A DNA stretch of 64,000 nucleotides from Cenococcum geophilum 1.58 (lineage: Eukaryota > Ascomycota > Dothideomycetes > Gloniales > Gloniaceae): contig KV748249.1 of NCBI GenBank assembly GCA_001692895.1, forward strand, positions 186,001 to 250,000. The letters are read 5' to 3'. Below are positions 56,301 to 64,000 of the stretch, in pieces. The notes below the pieces were generated by a model that was not told where the DNA came from, ran no database searches, and saw only the letters and a list, made by a program, of their open reading frames with translations. The translations under genes were made by a program, and so were the position numbers. Position 1 is the first letter of the stretch; each line of letters starts with the position of its first letter.

Positions 56301-56428
56301 ATAAGTCAGTGTTTACTATACTAGTATTATTACCTAATCTTAAAGTAGTTGCCGCCGTTAATAGCGTCATAGTAGCTGCTTTTAGTGGCATATTATTCGA
56401 CTTATTAACTATAACCTAGTAGTAATTA
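53300..56428 (-). pseudogene. G1 Gag with CCHC zinc knuckle and Gag-Pol linker
   Basis: Gag opens on the minus strand with MPLKAATMTLLTAATTLRLG at about 56390. Recognisable parts are GERLKFKGFLMQMHFKVL, KAKVWDAIILIEDINTLREL and IKINDRIYQRE, a normal chromovirus Gag, then YINCGK-GHFARDYKS (about 55385-55340), a CCHC knuckle with one Cys changed to Tyr. The stretch 53.3-54.9 kb is the rest of the Gag-Pol polyprotein and is too decayed to subdivide. Confidence 0.82.
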
Positions 56429-56850
56429 TGTAACGGAACCTTGTAGCTTATACTATAGTAGGTTCTATTAATAGGCTCAGTATATAGAAACAGATAAGTT
56501 AACAATATAATAATAACTAGTGGAGTAGTTGCCTAATAGATTAACTCTAATTATATTCTAAGAATTACTATAAAGAGAGAACTATCTAGGTAGGGACTAT
56601 GGTCCTTTAAATATATAACCATACTCCTAAGAAATCCCTTCGCTATGTAAGGTATATAAGGTATATAAGGTACGCGAGACGTTCCTTATAGAGCTTATAG
56701 AGCTTATAGAGCTTATTATATAACCTTGGTTACCATTCCTCGTTATATAGTTCCACAGGCTTTATCCTAGACCGTGCCTGTATTAACCAACTAGCTTCTT
56801 CCGACTCCTCTTCAAGTAGTCGTAACATTATACTTAAAGCATCCGTAACA
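56429..56850 (-). repeat. G1 5' LTR (right copy)
   Basis: 422 bp, start TGTAACGG, end CCGTAACA, more RIP-altered than the left copy. Target duplication TACGT follows at 56851-56855. Confidence 0.92.
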
Positions 56851-57180
56851 TACGTCGGTACCCCCCACGTTCTTACATCCTACGTTCCGAACTTATAACA
56901 CGTGACTTGTTATATAACTCGGCTACCCCTTATCCTATGGTTTAATCGGTTCTAGCGCCTCCCGCGCTTCTACCACTAGTCCGTTTATGTCCTCTCTTGG
57001 TAGCCGTACTACCGCTAATATAAGGTCCATAATACTATCGTCCTCCTCTCTATCTTTATCCTTAAAGTTATAATAAAACTTTATACTATAAAAATTATAA
57101 ATTACATTAATTACAATTTATTTTATTTTATTATTAGCTTTTTATAGTTATAAATCTACTTTTATTATATAGAATTGTTT
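56851..57180 (-). repeat. Right part of the older G1-related LTR and AT-rich remnant
   Basis: 56851-57034 continues the LTR begun at 7293-7523 (shared blocks ATATAACTCGGCTACC and GGTCCATAATA at the end), followed by CTATCGTCCTCCTCTCTATC, equivalent to the polypurine-tract side of G1. After about 57075 similarity stops and very AT-rich sequence runs to 57180. The rest of the older element is missing. Confidence 0.7.
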
Positions 57181-58030
57181 ATTTTAATAGGGTATATACT
57201 GCCAAGTAAGCCTTGCTTAGGCTATAGCACGTGATAATTGTCTGGGAATGAGATAATTGTACAGGCTTGTGGCTCGTCTACTCAATCTCATGCGAAAGGT
57301 CTCTAATGTATGGAGCCCGATCGCTCGAGAAGATATCTACAAGGTAGCCCGTGCATTGGCCCGTACGCGTCGCCGGGCTCAAGAGACTGCCCGCCTACCC
57401 CCCTACTAATAGAAAGCTTGGTTTGAGCTTGAGGGCAAAGAGCTAACATTATAACAGCTGCGTTTGGGTTCGAGCCCGACACGAGAAACGAAAATGTCAT
57501 GATTGATCAAGGAACGGATTATCCCGGAAAAGTAACTTACCCGCGTTCTTATACTCACCTCTCCTGCTTATGAACAGATATAATGAGTTGGACCATCGCG
57601 AATACATGACGTAGAAGGCGTATTGCCCCTCATTCATACGCCCAGGCTTTAGTGCGGAAAGACGTAACCACTTTGAGAAGAGAAACAGTCAGTCTGTAAT
57701 CTCAAAATTTTTAATTAACGCCATATTTACCCCACATATTGCAATAGTAGTATTTTACGAATATAACTTCTATAAACAAATCCGTGATATTAAGCGCAGA
57801 GTTGTGGGTATATTTGCGATAAAACACCAAGAAATTCGGCATCCTGAAGCAGGCCACGACCTTTCGTATCAATCCTTGGCCTCAGGCGCGTGACTCGTCT
57901 TATCTACCTTGAGTAAATGCTCTAGCATCTTGCAGCTCCCAGTTGGGAATTAAGATATTTCCTGTTTCTATTATAATCGTTTCACCCTTGCCAAGCATTA
58001 TCCCACTAGAATCCGCGGTTCAATGTGACG
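57181..58030. other. Intergenic: island edge and HET-gene upstream region
   Basis: Base composition returns to normal at about 57200. No coding sequence or convincing RNA gene was found. GGGTTCGAGCCC at about 57465 resembles a tRNA B-box but no tRNA fold could be drawn. The last few hundred bases should hold the HET-gene promoter. Confidence 0.5.
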
Positions 58031-59946
58031 ATGCGTTTGTTGAATAGTAGAACCTTCAAGCTGGAAACGTTTCAGAACGTAACAGAAACCCCACCCTACG
58101 CTATTCTGTCTCATAGGTGGGAGGAAGAAGAAGTAACATTTGATGATCTCCAGGAGCGAGATTACAGCGTGGATGCTTGGGAATTACAACAGCGTTTCCA
58201 GAACTTAGAGCGTCGATTTGAAGCCTTACAATGCCAGCTAAATAGTCAACCGCAGGGGTTCCAGGATGGACATATGCTCGAGGTTGCTAGACCCGGTAAC
58301 TCAGACAATCTGCAAAATTTTCAGAAAAGCGGGCAAGATGAGAGCGGTTCTGGGTTGACCTATCCGCATTTATGCCGTGCTATACAAAAGAAGGGCTTCT
58401 TAAAAGTCGCAAACTGTTGCAAGGCAGCCGAGCAGTTTGGTATCTTCTATATTTGGATCGATACATGCTGTATAAACCAGAACAGTAGCTCCGATCTCTC
58501 CGAATCAATCAACTCAATGTTCGCGTGGTACCGAAACGCGAGACTATGCATAGCTTACCTCTTCGACGTCGCTCAAGGCCTCAACACTCCCCAAACGATA
58601 AGGCCTACAACAGGGAGGTTGGGTGGATTCAATGACTCACAATGGTTCAGTAGAGGATGGACATTGCAGGAATTGATTGCGCCCAAGGAAGTCTGGTTCT
58701 ACGACAAACACTGGAAATTGCTAGGCATTAGATCGAGATTGGCGTCTCGTATCTCCAAAATTACTAGAATCGCCGAACCTGTACTTCAAAAACACCAACT
58801 AGAAGAGCTTCAATCTTTTAGTGTTTCTGCAAGACTTTCCTGGGCGGCAGGGCGGCAGACCACCAGGTCAGAGGACCGAGCATATTCTCTCATGGGCTTA
58901 TTCGGCGTAAATATGCCGACAATATACGGCGAAGGGCTGAAGGCAGCATTTTTTAGGTTGCAGAAAGAGATATTTAATGCATTTCCCGATCACAGCGTTT
59001 TTGCATGGGAATCTGGGTAAGATGTCAGCTACGAGCTTTTACTCCCTATTTGTGCTAATAGAATTTTTTCAGGGCTTTGGCAGGCTTGAAAGATAAAAGA
59101 CTTATGGGTTTGTTTGCTGAATCCCCTGATGAGTTCGAAAACTCGGGTTCTATCGTGTCTACGCCGTATGAATCCAGTGACTTCCAGGCATTGCCCCTGT
59201 TAGACGTCGGGAAAACTTCAGTTTATTCAGCGGCCAGCCATAGGATGCGTGTTCAGCTGCTAGTCCGACATATTGAGGAAAACGAATCGACCAACCTCAT
59301 ATTCCAGGCATGTCTGGCGTGTAAAATTCGAGGTAGTAGCAACGTACCTGCCATACGCTTGGTGTCATCTCAATCGGGACAATATCTTCGAGTTTCTCTG
59401 GTTCCAGAGGAGATACCAATTTCTCAAATCCGTATGAGTGCGTGGTCACTAGATGATGTATACATATCTAGGCCTCGCATTGATTTTTCACCTGTGCCGC
59501 AGGGTGCATTAACAGATAGAGGGAGCCTCATCATTCGCCTAAATGATGAAAATCTTACGCAATCCGGGTTTGAAATTACTCTCTGTTCTTGGGACCTGTG
59601 GACTGATAAAACCAGCGGAAGGAAGATATTTACAATTTCAGAGTCCGATCACGGTTATGCAATTATATATCGGAATAGGAATACGAGGGAAGTTTTCGCA
59701 GTACGACTGAAGATTACATGGCGCAGTCTCGTGGCGAACATCGTTGATGATTTGCCAACATCTGATTTTGGCCGGCCAATTAAAATCATGGAATCAGATA
59801 TTAAGAGTCGCACATGGCATGACTTGTCAATCTGTATGGCCAACGCGCAGTTGAAGACTGGGAAGCATGTCTTTGTAAATCTTGAAGATTCTATAAACTT
59901 GGTTTCTGCGAATTTAATGATTGGTATTGCGAGTACATCACTCTAA
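58031..59946 (+). CDS. HET-domain (heterokaryon incompatibility) protein
   Basis: Two exons (58031-59016, 59073-59946) joined across a 56 nt intron (GTAAGA...CAG) give 619 residues. The N-terminal HET domain is complete: RLLNSRTFKLETF, PPYAILSHRW (residues about 21-30), YIWIDTCCI (about 140-148), WFSRGWTLQELIAP (about 204-218) and EDRAYSLMGLFGVNMPTIYG (about 281-300). HET domains act in non-self recognition and can trigger cell death when activated. The C-terminal 290 residues show no NACHT, WD or ankyrin repeats; they are mixed beta-rich text of unknown function, as in many HET-E/vib-6-type short family members. The start ATG at 58031 is the first in frame. The gene is undamaged although the RIP island ends about 0.9 kb upstream. 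Confidence 0.93.
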
Positions 59947-60440
59947 TGCAGGTTAGTTGAGTATATTTAGTTCTACCCCACTTGGCAGAGGCAAGATATT
60001 ATAGCTTTTCTTAATAACCGACCTCGGGGTGGAATTAGTCTACATAGAACTTAATAGGCTTAGGGGCGATATTTGCCACCTATTTAAAAGATTTCAATAA
60101 AGAACATGGTAAAATTAAAAAAAAATATATATAGGGTTATAAGGAAATAATGTATTTAACTATAACTTTAAACAATAGGAATTAATAGAAAACTTTAAGA
60201 GAGGGCTTAAGCGATAAGACTAAGCAGCTTTAGGCCTACCTTATACTCTTAGTGCTCTGGTTAATCCAAAAGGGGTATTCTTAACTTATTAAATATCCTT
60301 CTTAAACTCTAACGGTATAAACTAGCCTAATTGTAAACTAGCCTAATCACTAACCCTAATACTCTTTACTTAGTCTCCTCTTCTTCCTACCTTTAACCCG
60401 CGCTACCCTCCCCTTTTCTCTAGTACCTTTTCCCTTTCTA
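59947..60440. other. Intergenic AT-rich sequence downstream of the HET gene
   Basis: Contains the probable HET terminator and an A/T-rich stretch (AAAAAAAAATATATATAGGG at about 60117). No gene recognised. Confidence 0.5.
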
Positions 60441-62640
60441 TATTATTTTGACCCGAGGTACGAGTGGTCTATATTTTCGGGTTGGGGGTCCTGGAATTCA
60501 AACCCCGCCAAGCTAGCTTCTGATTGGTTGGAAAGTAGACTTCTAATTNGTTAGAAAAAAAGCGCGCGCGGTAAGTTAGGGCAGAATCCACGTNANGAAC
60601 ATNAAAAATATTGAGTTCTACCAAAGCTCTGCAAAAGCTCTGNACTNAGCTCTACNAAAGCCCTNNAAAAGCTCTGCACGAAGCTCNGTACAAAGCTCTG
60701 CAAAAGCTCTACTAAAGGCTTTGCAGCACCTCTGCCCACCCAGTGTACTGGCCACTCAGTGAATGGAGCATAGTGCGCAGTGGGGTCCAAGAGGGTCTCC
60801 CCCTTAAAGCTCTGCTCGAAGCTCTGCTTAAAGCTTTACTTAAAGCCTATATNGAGCTCCAAAGCTCTACTAACACGCAGCACTAATATACTAGGAAGGT
60901 TCTGCAATCAGCCTATACGGTTAATCGCCGTACAATCGTCTCTACGAACGGCTCTACGAACGGCTCCACGAACGGCTCCACGAACGGCTTTACGAACGGC
61001 TTTACGAACGGCTTTACGAACGGCTCTACAAACGTCTACACGATCGCCCGTACGAACGTCCATACAACTGCCCATGCGATCGTCTCTACAAACGTCTCTA
61101 CAATTGATCACCCGTACGAGCGTCTGCTCCCTACACGCCTACACATGGCTCTATAGAAGCTCTACACAAAGCTCTGCACAAAGCTCTACACAAAGCTCTA
61201 CACAAAGCTCTGCAAAAGCTCTACTAAAAGCTCTACTAAAGTCTCTACTAAAAGCTCTACTAAAGTCTCTACTAAAGCCTCTGTAAGAGCTCTGCCCATG
61301 CGGTTAATGGAGCACGTAGTGCGCAGGGGGTCCAAGGGGGTCTCCCCCTTGAAGCTCTGCTCGAAGCTCTGCTCGAAGCTCTGCTCGAAGCTTTGCTTAA
61401 AGCCCTATACAGAGCTCTAAAGCTCTACTAACTCGCAGCACTAATATACTAGGAAGGTTCTGCAATCAGCCGTATAACCACCCATACGATTAATCGCCGT
61501 ATAATTGTCTCTACAAACGGCTCTACAAACGGCTCTATAAACGTCTACACGATCGCCCGTACAAACGCCCGTATAAACGCCCATATAAACGATCAATTAA
61601 ACGTCCATATGATTAATTAATCAAATGTCTATACAATTGCCTATACGATCGTCTCTATAAACGTCTCTACAATTGATCGCCCGTACGAACGTCTGCACGC
61701 CTGCATGTAGCTCTATAGAAGATCTATACGAAGCTTTACACGAAGCTCTACACGAAGCTCTGCAAAAGCTCTACCAAACGCTCTACTAAAGCCTCTGCAA
61801 GAGCTCTGTCTATGCAGTAAATGGAGCACGTAGTGCGCAGGGGGGGTCTAAGGGGGTCTCCCCCTTGAGCTTAAAGCTTTACTCGAAGCTCTACTCGAAG
61901 CTCTACTTAAAGCTCTACTTAAAGCTTAATACGGAGCTCTAAAGCTCTACTAACACGCAGCACTGATATACTAGGAAGGCTCTATAATCGTCTACACGAA
62001 TAGCTCTACAAACGGCTCTACGAACGCCTATATAATTAGTTAATTAATTAATTAATTGCCTATATAAACGCCTATATAATTAATTAATTAATTAACTAAA
62101 CGCCTGTATAAACGTTTCTACAAACGGCTCTATAAATAGCTCTATGTACGGCTTTACGCACAGCTCTATAAACGTCCATATAATTAATTAATTAATTAAT
62201 TGCCTATACAAACGCCTATATAAATAATTAATTAAACGCCTATATAATTGCCTATACAATTATCTCTATAAATATCTCTGCAATTAATCGCCAGAATAAA
62301 CGGCTGCACGTCTGTACGTCTGTATATGGCTCTGCGCAAGGCTCTATACAAAGCTCCGTATAAGGCTCTACCAAAGCTCTACATAAGGCTCTACTAAAGC
62401 CCTGCACAAGGCTCTACCAAAGCTCTACATAAGGCTCTATTAAAGCTCTACATAAGGCTCTACCTAAAGCTTACCCCCTACTGCAAAGCATGACGGAGGT
62501 ATAAGATTTACGAAATAAATCTATACCTACTAGTATATGTTAATTAAGCTCTATACAATAAGGCTCTAAATTAAAGCTTTGTATTAATTAATCGGCTTAT
62601 TAACTATAAAGTCGGGTCAAAATTTTCGTTGGGGGGTACT
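60440..62640. repeat. AGCT-rich satellite with 12 bp sub-repeats and about 0.53 kb higher-order units
   Basis: Anchor sequence AGTGCGCAG...GGGTCTCCCCCTT recurs at about 60772, 61318 and 61832, giving units of 546 and 514 bp. Each unit is built of short arrays: AAGCTCTGCTCG-type, GGCTCTACGAAC-type, and later TAATTAAT arrays. The 12 bp arrays create long spurious open frames on both strands (for example 60780-61286) that read as simple repeats. The block is bounded by two similar strings, ATTTTCGGGTTGGGGGTCC (about 60472) and ATTTTCGTTGGGGGGTAC (about 62622), and by ATTTTGACCCGA/TCGGGTCAAAAT near the edges. Several N bases lie in its left part. Array composition suggests satellite-like expansion; no coding role is claimed. 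Confidence 0.8.
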
Positions 62641-62960
62641 AACGATCCGCATGTTTAACTACTAAATTAGCCCTAAGTCCTACATAGCTCTCCCTAACCT
62701 TTACTTTATCTAACCTCCTCCCCGCTATTCCCGCCCTCCTTACTAACTCCCTATCTCTGTCGCCTACATCCTATACAATACCTAAATCGCCCTAAAATAA
62801 GCGCCCCTCTACCTCCCTACCCTAACTACTTACTAACCTCCATAATCGCCCTAACTCCCCAAACGCTACCGGCTACGTCCGGCCGCCACCTCGCTACCTA
62901 CCTACCCCGCTAAGACCCCTACTAGCAGCGCTAGCGCCCCTAGCGGCAGTACCGCCACAA
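62641..62960. other. Unassigned C-rich sequence
   Basis: Pyrimidine-rich text with repeated CCCTAACT/CCTCC motifs on the plus strand. It looks like an altered repeat, since CA dinucleotides are scarce and TA common, but no family was recognised. Confidence 0.4.
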
Positions 62961-62969
62961 ACACGAATA

Positions 62970-63303
62970 AATTGCACGATACTGCGAATCCAAAGACGGA
63001 GTTTACGAGCGCCTTAAACGCAAACAGCGCCTACACCTCCTAGTAGGTTAGCGCGTCGTGCATGAACGAGTCCTACGCGTCAAACCGTGCGCTACTGCGC
63101 TACAATGCGCGGCACCACACTTTTTCGCCCCTTATAATCGCCACGACAGCTTTAGCGCCGTACAGGTTAAGTATAAGAAAGGCTTATACGGCAACTTAGA
63201 TAAGTAGCCCAATATAGTCGTAGCGCGCGTCGTATAGGTTACTATACGGGAAGTAATAGGAGGTGACAGGTTTGTACTAAAACCACGCTTCCTGAATGCA
63301 TCA
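62970..63303 (+). pseudogene. Degraded unrecognised reading frame
   Basis: One plus-strand frame of about 110 codons is interrupted only by three TAG codons, each a likely former CAG. Text includes RYCESKDGVYERLKRKQRLH, HFFAPYNRHDSFSAVQVKYK, KGLYGNLDK and IREVIGGDRFVLKPRFLNAS. It ends at TAA about 63303, beyond which composition is ordinary. The family is not recognised; a RIP-altered repeat gene or captured fragment is possible. The opposite strand also has an open stretch (63132-63404), so the strand is not certain. Confidence 0.4.
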
Positions 63304-64000
63304 AAATCGTCATAAGATAGTGTTAAGATTACCGCTTTCGAGCATGTGCTACTGATCCTCTGTCCACATGCGAAGTCGTAGTATGTGGTATGCCATGTGT
63401 CCAATCAATATGCCTTGCGCTTCCTTCGAAAGAGATCGTGGCCACAGGCATGAATGTCAATAAATGCAGCAAAAGGTGTCATATATCCAGGTAGTTAATT
63501 TCTGTGAGTACAACCATGTATTTTACTTGCAAAGCACTAATGCTCATTCGTTACCCTCTTGACGGAAACTACTACGCCTCACAGGATTTTGATGGCGCTC
63601 GGACGCACCGCTCATTTTGGTCCCCCACGTCCCCACATCCTTTCGGAGGATGCATCGCAGATTAATGCACCAACTACAAACGAGCAGCCGACCTAATCCC
63701 TTTGTGTGGCAGAAGAGACTTCTCGTATTCGGCGCTTTGGGCGCTCCTGCCTCACCAAAACGCGTCAATATTGCGATGCCGATGAAATACTGCACAAGGC
63801 CACCACTAAAAACACCTAACTATATATATACTTAAAGAAGTTGGGCAAAAGGTCGTAATATATGACATCATGACTATAGGTTTCTGCCCTTCCTACATCA
63901 ACCAGCTGCTAATTATATAGAAAAATCCTCCATTAGAGTCCTCCCCTGAACTGCCACCTATCCGCTTTATACGCGCCCTTAACGTCAATAAGGATAAGCC
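63304..64000. other. Right-edge sequence, no gene recognised
   Basis: Short open stretches on both strands (around 63544-63835) overlap each other and have no recognisable content. Composition is mixed. A gene continuing beyond 64000 cannot be excluded. Confidence 0.4.

Larger units (their letters stand above)
7524..56850 (-). mobile_element. Ty3/gypsy chromovirus G1, expanded to 49 kb by nested insertions
   Basis: Terminal LTRs of 422 bp each (7524-7945 and 56429-56850), beginning TGTAACGG and ending CCGTAACA, are flanked by identical 5 bp duplications TACGT (7519-7523 and 56851-56855). The coding direction is minus: Gag starts near 56.39 kb, then come a CCHC zinc knuckle, protease (LVDSG), reverse transcriptase, RNase H, integrase, a GPY/F module and a chromodomain ending near 8.7 kb, followed by a purine tract (read on the minus strand) next to the 7945 LTR edge. 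Removing the insertions leaves about 8.0 kb, a normal gypsy length. Insertions are the gag-only element 9202-10671, copia A 11115-28314, gypsy G2 28597-39490, YR R2 40533-45403 and copia E 45727-52579. All frames are broken by RIP-type changes. Confidence 0.92.

Noticed and set aside
57440-57490. Possible tRNA gene: B-box-like GGGTTCGAGCCC after TGAGCTTGAGGGC
   Set aside because: The T-arm stem does not pair beyond two or three bases and no matching acceptor, D-arm or anticodon arm could be drawn; the minus-strand open stretch across it is likewise not a gene.
60780-61286. 168-codon open frame reading RTALRTALRTAL-type repeats, and the opposite-strand VRKAVRKAVRKA frame
   Set aside because: Both are produced by the 12 bp satellite units and contain no domain; open frames are expected when the unit length is divisible by three.
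63544-63835. Overlapping open stretches on both strands near the right edge
   Set aside because: Each is short, they overlap head-on, and neither shows a recognisable domain.

Overview
This window is a piece of a filamentous ascomycete (Pezizomycotina) genome. The evidence is short fungal introns (about 50-160 nt), unmistakable fungal housekeeping genes (proteasome RPN3, DASH subunit SPC34), a fungus-specific HET-domain gene, and a very large AT-rich island of transposons. In the island's reading frames CAG, CAA and TGG codons have repeatedly become TAG, TAA or TGA, the mark of repeat-induced point mutation (RIP). A class within Pezizomycotina cannot be fixed from the sequence alone.

Layout. 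(1) 0.5-7.1 kb is a compact gene-rich block: a nitroalkane-oxidase-like flavoprotein (-), SPC34 (-), RPN3 (+, sharing a 240 bp divergent promoter with SPC34) and an ankyrin-repeat protein (-). (2) 7.3-57.0 kb is one nest of retrotransposons, resolvable because nearly every element still has matching ends and target-site duplications. The outer shell is a Ty3/gypsy chromovirus (here G1, minus strand, 422 bp LTRs, TSD TACGT), inserted into the LTR of an older relative. Inside G1 lie: a 1.47 kb gag-only LTR element; copia A, which holds copia B and a full-length Tad1-like LINE; a second gypsy element G2, which holds a tyrosine-recombinase retrotransposon (YR, copy R1); a second YR copy R2 in the opposite orientation; and copia E, which holds a 5'-truncated copy of the same LINE. 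All coding regions in the island are broken. (3) 57.2-60.4 kb returns to normal composition with a two-exon HET-domain gene. (4) 60.4-62.6 kb is an AGCT-rich satellite with about 0.53 kb higher-order units and a 12 bp sub-period. (5) 62.6-64 kb holds a degraded unrecognised reading frame and unassigned sequence.

The most unusual observations are two full-length YR elements with the Ngaro/PAT-type A1...B1-A2-B2 split direct repeats in an ascomycete RIP island, and a roughly 75 bp hairpin module that recurs in four unrelated retrotransposon families: near the 3' end of copia A, gypsy G2 and the YR elements, and inside the LTRs of copia E. The unique-sequence genes show no operon-like logic. They are ordinary chromosomal neighbours whose spacing to the island (about 0.2 kb for the ankyrin gene, about 1 kb for the HET gene) may expose them to heterochromatin or RIP leakage.
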